From a virus: a stretch of DNA of 42,645 nucleotides. Shown piece by piece: positions 8,882 through 18,433 of the stretch (positions are counted from its first letter, which is position 1; each line of letters begins with the position of its first letter). The position numbers were made by a program, and so were the translations under genes. The notes below the pieces were generated by a model. The model saw only the letters and a program-made list of their open reading frames with translations. It was not told the origin of the DNA and did not search any database. The stretch spans positions 1 through 42,645 of IMG/VR virus record IMGVR_UViG_3300025097_000013. One strand, 5' to 3'.

Positions 8882-9262
8882 ATGGCTATAAGAAGAAGTA
8901 TTAAAGGTTCACAACCAAAAGCAGTATTGCTTGGTGGACGTGTCGATGGTTCAGTTGTAACTACATCTGCTGCTAAGACAGGTTTATCGGAAGGTGAATT
9001 TGATATGACAATAGCAAAAGGTTCCGGTGGAGCTTCTAATGAAGTTACCGTAACATTTGATATTACTTTCAAAAGAATTCCAGTAGTAACAGCATCTCCT
9101 ATAACAACTAACTGTCATGTAGAAATCAAGTCAGTATCAACATCTACTATCGTATTCGAGACCTTTCAGGTAGCGGACGGTACAACTGGTGTCGATGACG
9201 CAGATTTCCACTTTCTAGTTCTAGGTTGGGATAGCGGAAGCAAGTACAATGACAGGAAATAA
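8882..9262 (+). CDS. Probable small virion protein (decoration or head-associated)
   Basis: A 126-residue protein rich in Thr, Val and Gly, predicted to be almost entirely beta. It follows the capsid gene and has a very strong ribosome binding site (GAGGAGG). The position and composition suit a capsid decoration or head-associated protein. No family was recognised, so the role is inferred from context only. It is followed by the gene-free structured region. Confidence 0.7.
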   Translation: MAIRRSIKGSQPKAVLLGGRVDGSVVTTSAAKTGLSEGEFDMTIAKGSGGASNEVTVTFDITFKRIPVVTASPITTNCHVEIKSVSTSTIVFETFQVADGTTGVDDADFHFLVLGWDSGSKYNDRK

Positions 9263-9643
9263 GATAGGACTTTAAATCCTTGAAAGCATTGACAGTTTGT
9301 GGGACAAGGCAACGAAAGTTGACCCGGTGTAGACTTAATCTAGCGAATGTCGAGGGGTACGCAAGGACTAGACCTCCGCGGTGCGTACGGTGTCAATGTA
9401 TAAAGGCTCGAAAGAGCTGTATTTGAATGCGGGCTCTTCCCTGCCTTTTAAGGTAGACGGCGGAGCGGGTTGACGGTGGGCGCTTTATTTACAATTTAAA
9501 GAAACATGGCTTAAAAAGTAGAACAAAAACGACCCCTAATTCGTTCATATATTAGGACATATTTAACCGTCTGTAAGGACAAACTCATATTGCGGAGCTT
9601 ATAAGAAGCCATTCTTAGCTTGCGGTGTATAAAGGAGGACAAA
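9263..9643 (+). ncRNA. Candidate structured RNA inside the late operon
   Basis: There is no plausible gene for 381 bp, although the flanking operon is densely packed. The sequence is rich in helices. An 8-bp stem (CATTGACA 9287-9294 with TGTCAATG 9391-9398) closes a domain holding four hairpins: 9297-9307 (TTGT/ACAA), 9308-9324 (GGCAAC, GAAA loop, GTTG plus bulged A plus CC), 9330-9342 (TAGA/TCTA) and 9357-9388 (GTACGCA/TGCGTAC). Next come 9406-9417 (GCTC, GAAA loop, GAGC), 9441-9456 (CTGCCT, TTTA, AGGTAG), 9535-9556 (CCTAAT/ATTAGG) and 9602-9617 (TAAGAA, GCCA, TTCTTA). Two GAAA tetraloops on the plus strand argue for a transcribed, folded RNA. The class is unknown. Confidence 0.6.
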
Positions 9644-10216
9644 ATGGCACAAGACAATTTTACTAGAAGGTGGAAGCCACATAGGCTCATAGACCTTAAT
9701 TTCTCATCTATTGGAGATAATTGGCATAAAGCTGGTTGGGAAGTAGGAACAGACGCTGCAGAAGCGGGCACTACAGATACAATCATCAACGCTACAGCCC
9801 ACTCGGCAGTCGCAGGAGACGTCATCGTAATGACATCCGGCGGGGAGGACGGTGAAGCTACAGAAGTAAGTTCAGTTACAGCTAACACAATTACCTTAAT
9901 ATCAGCTATGTCAGGCGCCCCATCGGCGACTGAGACATTTACAATTATACGACCCGTAGTTCTTAATAGAGCAGTTATCTGTAGGATAGACAGTTCTTTA
10001 GACGCTAAAGTACTTATAGCAGAATTAGACAGTATCCCAACATTTGCGCACACTTCAGTTAGAGCTAACGCCGATGCTTCATTTGACTTAAAATCAAATA
10101 ATAAGCACATGGGCGCTAGTAACGCATTTGACGCTACAGACGAATTTTATCTTTGGGTAAAAACAGATAGTTCTGCTCCTACATCAGGTGAACTAGATAT
10201 AACCATTATAGAGTAA
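9644..10216 (+). CDS. Probable structural protein, beta-rich
   Basis: The 190-residue protein has an N-terminal basic stretch (FTRRWKPHR) and beta-rich Thr/Ala/Ser sequence, including a segment (about 45-95) typical of small domains in phage virion proteins. The frame opens at 9620, but ATG 9644 has AAAGGAGG at ideal spacing, so I start it there. It lies between the candidate structured RNA and the fibre-like genes. Its function is unknown; a head-tail or fibre-attachment role is possible. Confidence 0.7.
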   Translation: MAQDNFTRRWKPHRLIDLNFSSIGDNWHKAGWEVGTDAAEAGTTDTIINATAHSAVAGDVIVMTSGGEDGEATEVSSVTANTITLISAMSGAPSATETFTIIRPVVLNRAVICRIDSSLDAKVLIAELDSIPTFAHTSVRANADASFDLKSNNKHMGASNAFDATDEFYLWVKTDSSAPTSGELDITIIE

Positions 10217-10227
10217 GGAGAGCTTAG

Positions 10228-11523
10228 ATGCCATCAACAACAACCACGGAGAACCACTCCATTACATATCCCGCTGAGGGAGCTGAAGGTTGGTATGCCA
10301 CCTGGGAAACTCTTATTCAAGATATCACTGATAACTTTGATGATATAGTCAATTTCAGAGCAGCTATCCTTAAAGATACTAATGGTAATGAGCTCATGGC
10401 CTTTACAGCCACGGGTTCCGCTGTGAATCACCTAGGTTTAGCTAACGCTGCTACAGGTAACGCTCCTGTCCTCGAGACCTTAGGAGACGATACTAATGTA
10501 GACGGCATTATCCAAGGTAAAGGGACAGGGAGTATCATAGTTGAGAACCTAGTAGTGGGACAAGTAACCAACCTGGGGATAACATATTCCTCTAGTACGC
10601 TTAGTGTGTCAGGAGCGAAGACAGCACTTTCGTCCACTAATCCTGCATTTTTATGCCTTCCTAGTAAAACTGCCGGACTAAACGTTACGGTTAAGGTCAC
10701 CGCGGATCAAGGATTTCTTGATGATACAGGAGCCTCTGAAATTATAGGTAATCTCTTCGGAATGACAACAAGCGTAGCAGTAACTGTAGACGTTCCATTT
10801 TACATATATGCAGTCTTGAATGACGCAGAAACAGGTGTTGCATTTATGTGTAGTCGTATTCCTCATAGAGCATTATCCCCCGCAGTAGCAGAAATAGGTG
10901 CTCCAGATGATGCGGTAGCGGATGCACAGTACAGTTTTTTCAGTTTTGACAATATAGATGAAACTCTATACGACGGAAATCCTTGTATATGTATAGGCGC
11001 CTTCCGTATGCAAATGAGTGCTTCCGATGACTGGACAGTTCAAGCTCTAAGTACAGAAGACGGAATAGGTCGATTTCATGAACATACACTATTTAGTATG
11101 CCTGAAGGACAATTCGGCGCAGATGCCTCCACAATAACTATTGCGAACGGCGGGACAGCAGCGACTTTCGGCGATAACACAGGTAATTATTATATACATA
11201 GATCAGGAAATGTAGAGTACGGATATAGTATGAGAAACGACGGAGGTACAGATGGATCAGGTTCTGTTGACGCTTTAGTAGCGATACCCTTCTATGCTGA
11301 CGGAAGCATAGTAGGAATTGGAGGACACATAGGCGTTTCCAACGTTCGAAATAGTACTTCGAACACATATAAAGCAGAAATAACCGGCGTTCGCGGCAGT
11401 GGAGCTCAGGGCTTATTCATATTTAAGGGAGGATCTCTGGCGTTCTGGCAATGGTCCGAATTCGGAAACGGGAACAGGGAAATCTGGGGAACCCAATATT
11501 ATAAAATTAAAGATGAAGCGTAA
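10228..11523 (+). CDS. Tail fibre-like protein, copy 1
   Basis: This 431-residue beta-rich protein shares a long core with the next gene. Residues about 155-275 (from NVTVKVTADQ to the DDWTVQ segment) are nearly identical in places, including FFSFDNIDETLYDGNPCICIG over 20 residues. The N-terminal head and C-terminal end differ. The head includes typical fibre-type sequence (NLVVGQVTNLG). The C-terminal domain is Gly-rich with alternating beta strands. It is probably part of the receptor-binding apparatus. Its counterpart starts 20 bp after its stop. Confidence 0.65.
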   Translation: MPSTTTTENHSITYPAEGAEGWYATWETLIQDITDNFDDIVNFRAAILKDTNGNELMAFTATGSAVNHLGLANAATGNAPVLETLGDDTNVDGIIQGKGTGSIIVENLVVGQVTNLGITYSSSTLSVSGAKTALSSTNPAFLCLPSKTAGLNVTVKVTADQGFLDDTGASEIIGNLFGMTTSVAVTVDVPFYIYAVLNDAETGVAFMCSRIPHRALSPAVAEIGAPDDAVADAQYSFFSFDNIDETLYDGNPCICIGAFRMQMSASDDWTVQALSTEDGIGRFHEHTLFSMPEGQFGADASTITIANGGTAATFGDNTGNYYIHRSGNVEYGYSMRNDGGTDGSGSVDALVAIPFYADGSIVGIGGHIGVSNVRNSTSNTYKAEITGVRGSGAQGLFIFKGGSLAFWQWSEFGNGNREIWGTQYYKIKDEA

Positions 11524-11542
11524 GCTATAGGAGAAATAAAAA

Positions 11543-12748
11543 ATGAGCTCAAGCGAAAAGAAACTCCCAGCCGACGGTACAGTCGACTCAGGGATGATAA
11601 CAGATGGAACAATAGTCAACGCGGATATAAATGCATCCGCAGCTATCGTACAATCGAAATTAAGTCTGGATGATGCTACAGACACAGCAAAGGGTATAGC
11701 AACCTTCGACGAGAATGATTTCTTAGTTACTTCTGGTGATGTGACTAGAGCAGTTAGAACACGCTATCAAGTTAGTGTTCCTGGAGGATCTGTTGAAAAT
11801 CTAGGAGTAACTTTATCTGGAGGTACATTCACAATTACCGGAGCGGATGGTACTGCGTTGAGCGCCACTAATCCTGCGTGGATAGTAATGCAAGATAAGT
11901 CCTCACCGGGCCTCTTAAAACAATTTGAGGTCACTGCCGATCAATCATTTATTGATGATGCAGGATCTAGTGAAATCATAGGTAATCTATTTGGAGTAAC
12001 TACTGGAGTAGCGTGGGGCAATGATTGTCCTTTCTACATCTACGCGGTATCTTCAGATGATGAGGCATCTATAGCATTTATGATATCTAGAATTCCACAT
12101 AGAACTACCGCACCAGCAGTAGGAGAAATTGGAGCACCCGATGATGCAGTAGCAGATGAGGAATATAGTTTCTTCTCCTTTGATAATATAGATGAAACGT
12201 TATATGATGGAAACCCTTGTATATGTATAGGTTCTATTAGAATGCAAATGAGCGCATCTGATGACTGGACAGTACAGACATTAGCAGTGACTGACGGGAT
12301 AGGACAATTCAATGAAAATACTGAGTTTTATTACCCTAAAGGACATCACGGGGCGGCGGCTTCCACTTATACGATTGCTAACGGAGGAACTTCTGCGGCG
12401 TTTGTGACAAATAACGTAAGGTACTACCTTGCTATGAACGGAGACATTTCAGTAAATTGGGAAACTATTAGCGACGCAGGAACCGACGGTTCTGGAGCAG
12501 TAGAGGCTCGATTCGCAGTTCCTATGCAACCTGACGCCACTGCGATAAATAATGCGGGTCATAATTTTATGATCGCATTTAGATTTGCTGGGGGCATATA
12601 TTTAAACGGTCGAGGAGAGATCCCTTCGGGACAGAATTACTTCAGAATTCGAGAGAGTAGCGCTAGCGCATTTAAAACCTGGGCAGACTTCTCAAATGGT
12701 AATAGGAACATACAAGGTTTCTTTACATATAAAGTTAACCAAGCATAA
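11543..12748 (+). CDS. Tail fibre-like protein, copy 2
   Basis: The 401-residue product has an N-terminus (KLPADGTVDSGMITDGTIVN, then ADINASAAIVQSKL) of a type common in phage fibre and collar proteins. Its core (about 130-255) is the duplicate of the core in the preceding gene. The C-terminus ends in a strand-rich domain with YFRIRESS and FFTYKVNQA; the copy 1 tail ends similarly (QYYKIKDEA). Both genes probably came from one tandem duplication with diverging ends. A role in host recognition is inferred. Confidence 0.7.
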   Translation: MSSSEKKLPADGTVDSGMITDGTIVNADINASAAIVQSKLSLDDATDTAKGIATFDENDFLVTSGDVTRAVRTRYQVSVPGGSVENLGVTLSGGTFTITGADGTALSATNPAWIVMQDKSSPGLLKQFEVTADQSFIDDAGSSEIIGNLFGVTTGVAWGNDCPFYIYAVSSDDEASIAFMISRIPHRTTAPAVGEIGAPDDAVADEEYSFFSFDNIDETLYDGNPCICIGSIRMQMSASDDWTVQTLAVTDGIGQFNENTEFYYPKGHHGAAASTYTIANGGTSAAFVTNNVRYYLAMNGDISVNWETISDAGTDGSGAVEARFAVPMQPDATAINNAGHNFMIAFRFAGGIYLNGRGEIPSGQNYFRIRESSASAFKTWADFSNGNRNIQGFFTYKVNQA

Positions 12749-12763
12749 TAGGAGAATTAAAAC

Positions 12764-13309
12764 ATGGACCCATTTACATTAGCTCTAATAGGAGCAGCTT
12801 TAGGCGGCGGTATAGGTGCAGCGAAAGGCGGAAAAGGTGGAGCACTTAAAGGTGCATTAGCCGGTGGAACTTTAGGTTTCGGCGGTGGTTCCCTATTGGG
12901 AGTAGGTGCGGCAGGCGGAGCGGCAGCCGGTGGAGCAGGCGCGGCAGGAGCAGCAGGTGCGGGAGCATCGACAGCGGCCGGAGGTGCAGCAGCGGCAGAA
13001 GGCGCAGCAGCCAGTGGAGGATTATCCTTCGGACAGCAGCTAGGACTCGGTGGACTGCAAGGTGGACTTGGAGTACTTCAAGGAAAACAACAAGCTAGCG
13101 CCCAAGCTAAACAACTGGACGCTCAGTTAGCGGCTCAACATCAAGGTAATCTACTTAACATAGCTAGTCAGCGGTTACAGACGGCCGACCAGATAAGAGC
13201 AAACTCAGAGCAAAATAGAATTAAGGCAGAAAGAGAAGCGAACGAAGCCCAGCAGCAAGCTTTCGGTAATATCGTTAGTGGTTTTAGACAGTCAATATTA
13301 GGGAGATAA
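12764..13309 (+). CDS. Gly/Ala-rich candidate ejection (internal virion) protein
   Basis: The 181-residue protein has a Gly/Ala-rich, low-complexity N-terminal half (about 8-90) with weakly hydrophobic stretches and a C-terminal helical half rich in Gln, Ala and Arg (about 100-175). Small virion proteins of this make-up are often carried inside the head and pushed into the cell envelope during DNA entry. This function is inferred from composition and from the neighbouring tail genes. It overlaps nothing and is followed after 3 bp by the adaptor gene. Confidence 0.65.
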   Translation: MDPFTLALIGAALGGGIGAAKGGKGGALKGALAGGTLGFGGGSLLGVGAAGGAAAGGAGAAGAAGAGASTAAGGAAAAEGAAASGGLSFGQQLGLGGLQGGLGVLQGKQQASAQAKQLDAQLAAQHQGNLLNIASQRLQTADQIRANSEQNRIKAEREANEAQQQAFGNIVSGFRQSILGR

Positions 13310-13312
13310 CAA

Positions 13313-14263
13313 ATGTCACAAAGAGTAGACAAAATGGTAGAGAGCATTAGACGCCTCACCCATACAAATTCTTATACAGATTCTCCTACTTCTACTGCTC
13401 AGCGTGGTCTTCAAACTCAAACGATTGTTGATTTACTAAATGAGGCACTGGAAGTAGTTCACGGCATTTTATATGATAATGGAACTCAAGCTCACATTAA
13501 GGAAGCATTATTAAATATTGCTGCCGATACTGAAGCTGTCACTATCTCTACAGATGCATTCTTAGGAGTCAACGTTTTAAACGTAGAATTCAAGTATGGA
13601 TCAGGAAGTAATGACTACCGCAAACTAAAAAAGATATCAGAACATGAGAGAGACACCAGAAGCTCTGGAGATCCCTTAAGTTACGTACACCGCAAAAATG
13701 AAATTCTGTTAAGCCCTATACGCGCATCGGCCCTAACCAGCGGACTTCGCGTCACTTATGAGCACCAATTACCCACAGTAGACGTACGTAGAGGCAAAGT
13801 CTCTGCAGTAGATGATGGGGACGATCCAACGAGTATTACAATAGCAGCCAATGGCTTAGCTACTGCAGCATTGTCTGATTCTGATTTAGTAGGAACTTAC
13901 ATCTCAGTAGTAGATAAAGATGGTAATATACAAATGCAAGACATACCGGTTACGGCTTATGATACTGGTACTGGAGTTATAACATTAGGAACTTTCACTT
14001 CGTCTTCTTCTGAAGTCGTAGCTGTAAATGATTATGTAGTTATAGGCTCTAATGCGAGTACACATCTCCCATTTCCTAGATCAGTAGAACCTTTCGTAAT
14101 TGAATATGTTAAACGAAATATATATGATCTTAATGGTGACCCAATGATTAATGCATCAGAGCGTAAACTTATAGCTTTACAATTTAGACTAGAATCCATG
14201 TTCGCCGAATGGAGTAGCGACATCAAGAGTATACCAGAACTAGACATAGATAGATTTATTTAA
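13313..14263 (+). CDS. Head-to-tail adaptor (tail tubular protein A-like)
   Basis: The 316-residue protein has an N-terminal helical part (about 1-60, with TIVDLLNEALEVVHGILY), a beta-rich middle insertion (about 160-250) and a C-terminal helical part with FVIEYVKRNIYDLNGDP and a final ELDIDRFI. The order and placement directly before the nozzle gene match podovirus adaptors, which sit under the portal and hold the tail. It is probably assembled as a dodecamer. The inserted domain (GTYISVVDKDGNIQMQDIPV) is of the Ig or beta-sandwich kind. Confidence 0.75.
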   Translation: MSQRVDKMVESIRRLTHTNSYTDSPTSTAQRGLQTQTIVDLLNEALEVVHGILYDNGTQAHIKEALLNIAADTEAVTISTDAFLGVNVLNVEFKYGSGSNDYRKLKKISEHERDTRSSGDPLSYVHRKNEILLSPIRASALTSGLRVTYEHQLPTVDVRRGKVSAVDDGDDPTSITIAANGLATAALSDSDLVGTYISVVDKDGNIQMQDIPVTAYDTGTGVITLGTFTSSSSEVVAVNDYVVIGSNASTHLPFPRSVEPFVIEYVKRNIYDLNGDPMINASERKLIALQFRLESMFAEWSSDIKSIPELDIDRFI

Positions 14264-14278
14264 TAATAAGGAGAAATA

Positions 14279-16870
14279 ATGGCACGCGGATATCAGATAC
14301 CGATCACATATGCTCCTGGCGGAATAGATCTAAGATTACCTGAAACACTTAAAAATGTACAGAACGCCAGAGACGGTCTCAATTGGAGACTTTCCCCCTC
14401 ATTTGACCTTGTCAAAAGGGAAGGCTACCAGTTGCGTGCGACTAGCGATGTAGGTTATGGTTTAGTCGTATATGAAAAGAGAACTGAAACTGCCGCCGTA
14501 GGTGTACAAGGTTTCGGTGATTTTGCGTTTGGTGTAGAACCTTTTGGCTCACCTACCACTCTTGGTTTTGGTGATATATCATTTGATCTAGTAGGACTAG
14601 ACGACGTTCCTAAGAAATGGACAACTTTTAATTTTGGAATAACTTATTCGGGATCCAACGCTGCCTCTGTCACGATCAAAGCGACCTCTACTACAGATGT
14701 TACTCTAACGCTCGTGGATAACGGAGTCACAGTGTTGACTAGTAACCTGGGAACAGGTACAGAAGTATCCCCTGTGGATCTTGATGCGCTTAAGGTCTTA
14801 GTAGACGCAGTCTCAGACTTCAGTTCCACTGTGGCTACGGGGTCAGGCGCAATCCCTGCTGCCTTTTTAGATTACAAAAATGCCGCCGCTTTTACTTCTT
14901 CTGTTGAATTAGAAATAGGAGGAGGATATTGGGCAGCCATAAACTCACCCATGACCACCCCATTACCTAAAGTAGCGGAGCGTATCTCATTAGATGACTT
15001 TGAAAACCCTGATTCCGTTTCAATTAATGGAGCTCTTTATATTGTAGATGGTTATGATGCAATGATTAAATATGATGGACAGAACCTCTACAGAGCTGGA
15101 GTTAAACAAGGAGCAGACCCTACAGGAGCAGTTGATACTGGTACTGGTGTGGGTGCGACCTTTACAGGGATATGGAACTACCGAGTTAGTTATGAACAAA
15201 CAGACGCAATATCTAATATGGTTGAAGGGGAAGTTTCTAGCGACTCGGCCGACATAGATAACTCCGCCGGGCCTTACGCTATTGACGTTACAGCTACTAA
15301 TATCTTAGCTAGTGAAGGATATAACACAAATGCAGGATTGGCAACAAGTACTCATACTTCTACTAATGTGGCAACTAACCAAGAGCGTATTAATCTTGAT
15401 GACGCTGCGGGTGGCGCCCACACACTTAAAGTCGGCGATAAAGCTTATTTCTACGACACTGAAACATCTACTTATATTACTAAAGAAGTATTGGCGGTTA
15501 CTTCTAGTACCGCTACTCTTTCTAGCACGGTTACTGTTGGCGTAACAGATAATGCACCTGTCTCTAACCAACTTAAAGTTAAGATCTGGAGAGCAGAAGT
15601 TGTGGGTGGTGTAGATCCTGTCCTAACAGATTACAAATTGGTCGTATCTTTACCTAATAATCCATTCGCATCAACTCAAGTATATAGCGACCAAGTTATC
15701 CCTGCGGATATAGGGGCAGAATTCGTACAATTCAATAAGACTAAAGGTCTTCCTCCTAACAACAAATATATAGTACAATGGAGAAACCAGTTAGTCATGG
15801 CAGGAGACCCTGCTAATCCTACTAAGCTTTACTATTCAGAGTTCGCGGATAGCGTCTCCCCAGAGAACTTCCCTGCGTTAAACACAAAGGAAGTACCTCA
15901 AGGTGGTGGAGGTAAAGTAACAGGACTAGGCGTACTAGATAGAAACTTATTTATATTTAATGAAGATAGAGTATGGATCGGTGAAGGTAACCTAGCTGAA
16001 GACTTTCTACGTATCGATATCCTCGCCGACAATATAGGCTGTGTGGCACATCACACCATTGCGACAATAGACAACAGTATTTATTTCCTTAGTAATAAAG
16101 GTGTAGCTAGAATAACCAGATCAGGTTCTACATATAAGGTAGAGAACGTATCTAGACCAATTGACCCTGTATTTAAACTCGGCGCGAATAACGATTTTAG
16201 ACCTTCATTCCGTAGAGCAGTAGCAACATCTTGGATAGCTGAGAATAAATATGTTCTTCATATGCCTTCAGAAACTACGGCGGGTGGATTCACCTACGCC
16301 GACTCAGATAGTAGAGTATATGTATTAGACATTGAAAGAAATGCATGGTTTGTTTGGTCCAATATAAACGCTCACGGAGGACTCGTTGAGTGGGATGATG
16401 GGAATAGTGATGATGTATTATGGTTCCATTCAAGAGAGGCCGCCGGATCACATCTATTGCACAGAACGAATTTAACTAAAACTGAAATTGATTACGTAGA
16501 TCATTCGTCCGCCATATCGGGTATTAGCTGGGAATACTGGCCTCAATGGGATTTCTTAAGATCTCCTAAAGACAGAAAGATGTACACAGAATTATCAATA
16601 GACTCTTTTGTAAAGGAATCCAATTTGGCGTTTACTCCTACTGGAGGAATTACTGTTGGTGTTTATCATGACTTTAACAAGAGCACTGAATTATATAACT
16701 TTACATCATCTTTACTTACTGATGATAGGTCGATTACAGAGGCCCTTGGGAATAACGTGGTTAGATCCCTAGGTTTAAAATTTAGTAACAATACAATCAA
16801 CGAGCAAGTACTTTTATCGGGGTGGGCGCTAGAAGCCCGATCTCTCGGAAATGGACTAAGGAGACCTTAA
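14279..16870 (+). CDS. Tail nozzle (tail tubular protein B / P22 gp10-like)
   Basis: The 863-residue protein is beta-rich throughout. The N-terminus (ITYAPGGIDLRLPETL) and the central part (residues about 490-610: NNKYIVQWRNQLVMAGDP, LYYSEFADSVSPENFP, LGVLDRNLFIFNEDRVW and IYFLSNKGVARI) match the beta-propeller platform of podovirus nozzle proteins. It forms the tube under the adaptor and the attachment point for fibres. A Shine-Dalgarno site (AAGGAG) precedes the ATG. It is long for the family, mostly because of extra Ser/Thr-rich insertions (about 115-200 and 300-430). Confidence 0.85.
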   Translation: MARGYQIPITYAPGGIDLRLPETLKNVQNARDGLNWRLSPSFDLVKREGYQLRATSDVGYGLVVYEKRTETAAVGVQGFGDFAFGVEPFGSPTTLGFGDISFDLVGLDDVPKKWTTFNFGITYSGSNAASVTIKATSTTDVTLTLVDNGVTVLTSNLGTGTEVSPVDLDALKVLVDAVSDFSSTVATGSGAIPAAFLDYKNAAAFTSSVELEIGGGYWAAINSPMTTPLPKVAERISLDDFENPDSVSINGALYIVDGYDAMIKYDGQNLYRAGVKQGADPTGAVDTGTGVGATFTGIWNYRVSYEQTDAISNMVEGEVSSDSADIDNSAGPYAIDVTATNILASEGYNTNAGLATSTHTSTNVATNQERINLDDAAGGAHTLKVGDKAYFYDTETSTYITKEVLAVTSSTATLSSTVTVGVTDNAPVSNQLKVKIWRAEVVGGVDPVLTDYKLVVSLPNNPFASTQVYSDQVIPADIGAEFVQFNKTKGLPPNNKYIVQWRNQLVMAGDPANPTKLYYSEFADSVSPENFPALNTKEVPQGGGGKVTGLGVLDRNLFIFNEDRVWIGEGNLAEDFLRIDILADNIGCVAHHTIATIDNSIYFLSNKGVARITRSGSTYKVENVSRPIDPVFKLGANNDFRPSFRRAVATSWIAENKYVLHMPSETTAGGFTYADSDSRVYVLDIERNAWFVWSNINAHGGLVEWDDGNSDDVLWFHSREAAGSHLLHRTNLTKTEIDYVDHSSAISGISWEYWPQWDFLRSPKDRKMYTELSIDSFVKESNLAFTPTGGITVGVYHDFNKSTELYNFTSSLLTDDRSITEALGNNVVRSLGLKFSNNTINEQVLLSGWALEARSLGNGLRRP

Positions 16871-16874
16871 AACG

Positions 16875-17171
16875 ATGAAATTCTCCTATAATCTAGATAA
16901 AAGAGAACTTTCCTTTGGACTTACTCGTTTAACATTTGACGACAACTTCCAGTCTTTCATATCAGAAGACGTGGTTATTGCGGCAGGTGCTGAGAAACAA
17001 ATACAATATCAACTACCAGAGGGTAAGATAGCTAAATACTACATATCTCTGGGACAGACCGGGAACGGCTTAGTTACGAAAGGTACCACCGCTTGGACGG
17101 CCAAGCATATATACCTTAAGAATAACGGTGCCGAAGCAGTCACAATAACTTTAGCAATATTAGGAGCATAA
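16875..17171 (+). CDS. Small beta-rich protein, probable virion component
   Basis: The 98-residue protein begins 4 bp after the nozzle gene and has mixed beta strands with no membrane segment. It ends in a Val/Thr/Ile/Leu-rich strand (AVTITLAILGA). Given its context it may be a minor virion protein. No known family was recognised. Confidence 0.65.
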   Translation: MKFSYNLDKRELSFGLTRLTFDDNFQSFISEDVVIAAGAEKQIQYQLPEGKIAKYYISLGQTGNGLVTKGTTAWTAKHIYLKNNGAEAVTITLAILGA

Positions 17172-17175
17172 CACA

Positions 17176-18432
17176 ATGGTAGAGAAATCAGCCGAAGAAA
17201 AGGCAAAGGAAGCTAAGCTGATCCTGAAAGAACAGTTGGCGCTCCTCACAGAGACAGAAGGCACTCGTATTGCCAAGACACGACAAGAGCGGGAAAAGGA
17301 CGAGGCATTAGGTAAAAGACGAGGGGAAGAACTTTTTGGAAAAGAAGCATTAGGTCGTGTGCGCACAGATCCTAGTGGTAAATCTTTACAATTACAGCGG
17401 GACAGAGAACAGTCATTAATTAGTCAGAGAGCTCAATCCGCCGAAGACGTAAAAGGTAGAGAAGCAGAGATCACACGAGGGACATCGGAACTAGATAAAC
17501 TCATAGCGGCTCGTACAGATCCAAATAGTGAATTAGCTAAGCTTCAGCGTTCGTCTGGACGTGAGCAGATTAACCGTGCTCTTCAAGGACAATTAGGTCA
17601 GATCAGAGCTGCAGGAAACGTAGCACAGTCTGGTGTTAGTCAAGCTTTAGTAGGAGACGCATTAGGCGGAGCTTTACAAGCTAGAGCAGGTTTAGAGAGA
17701 GACCTTCTATTGGGTGGCTTATCTGCTGCAGAGGACTTAACTCTCCAGAGAGAAGGATTAAGAGAAAGGGGCACATCAGCTAAGGAAGATTTACGTTCTA
17801 GAGGAAGAGCAGAAGAGACTGCATTAAGAGATCGTTTAGAAGGCCTTCAAGGACAAATACAAGATGATCAACTAAGACGTCAGCTTATCAACCTAGACCA
17901 ACGTAAGCAAGAGTTATTTGGTAAGTTAAGCACAGAGCAGAACATTGTTGCACAAGGTGTAGCAGAGCGTTCAGGTGTAAGACAGCAGATTCTTGCGGAA
18001 GTAGGAGCAGCCGAATCAACTAGAGCCCAGCGCGAAGCAGAAGAATTACAGAGAGCAGAGATTGCTAAACCGCCACCTAGCTCAGGCGGGGGCGGAGGTA
18101 AAGTCATATGTGGTGAACTCCACAGACAAGGCCTACTCGATGACGTAACATATCAAGGTGACTTAGCTTATGCAGTAGGAATGAATCCTGATGTAGTAGC
18201 AGGGTACCAAATCTGGGCTATTCAATATGTAGAACTAATGAAGGTGTCTAAAGTCGCTACTTATATGGCATATCCTATAGGTAAAGCATGGGCCACAGAA
18301 ATGGCATATCGTGCAGGTTACCTTAAGAAGGGAAGCATCGCAGGGAAGATCATAAGTTTCTTAGGAGAGCCTGTTTGTAACCTTATTGGTAAGGCAATGA
18401 GACTATTCAAATGCAACCGAGTGGAGGCATAA
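17176..18432 (+). CDS. Probable ejection protein with coiled coil and C-terminal helical domain
   Basis: The 418-residue protein is Arg/Glu/Gln-rich and coiled-coil over residues about 5-300, then has a Gly/Pro linker (PPPSSGGGGG) and a distinct C-terminal domain (about 312-418) with three Cys, VICGELHRQGLL, a Trp/Tyr-rich centre and PIGKAWATEMAYRAG. A similar C-terminal domain occurs in other phage proteins that I associate with DNA ejection; the link is from memory. Such proteins leave the capsid with the DNA and build a conduit across the envelope. No lysozyme domain is visible. Confidence 0.65.
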   Translation: MVEKSAEEKAKEAKLILKEQLALLTETEGTRIAKTRQEREKDEALGKRRGEELFGKEALGRVRTDPSGKSLQLQRDREQSLISQRAQSAEDVKGREAEITRGTSELDKLIAARTDPNSELAKLQRSSGREQINRALQGQLGQIRAAGNVAQSGVSQALVGDALGGALQARAGLERDLLLGGLSAAEDLTLQREGLRERGTSAKEDLRSRGRAEETALRDRLEGLQGQIQDDQLRRQLINLDQRKQELFGKLSTEQNIVAQGVAERSGVRQQILAEVGAAESTRAQREAEELQRAEIAKPPPSSGGGGGKVICGELHRQGLLDDVTYQGDLAYAVGMNPDVVAGYQIWAIQYVELMKVSKVATYMAYPIGKAWATEMAYRAGYLKKGSIAGKIISFLGEPVCNLIGKAMRLFKCNRVEA

Positions 18433-18433
18433 C

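Noticed and set aside
9289-9317. TTGACA within the late operon as a sigma70 promoter
   Set aside because: No -10 box at 16-18 bp; the TTGACA is part of an RNA stem.
9263-9643. Group I or group II intron
   Set aside because: I could not place the conserved core pairings or domain V, and the flanks are intergenic, so there is no split gene to restore.
9511-10110. 199-codon minus-strand frame opposite a structural gene
   Set aside because: It is antisense to the 9644-10216 gene, which has a strong ribosome site and fits the operon.
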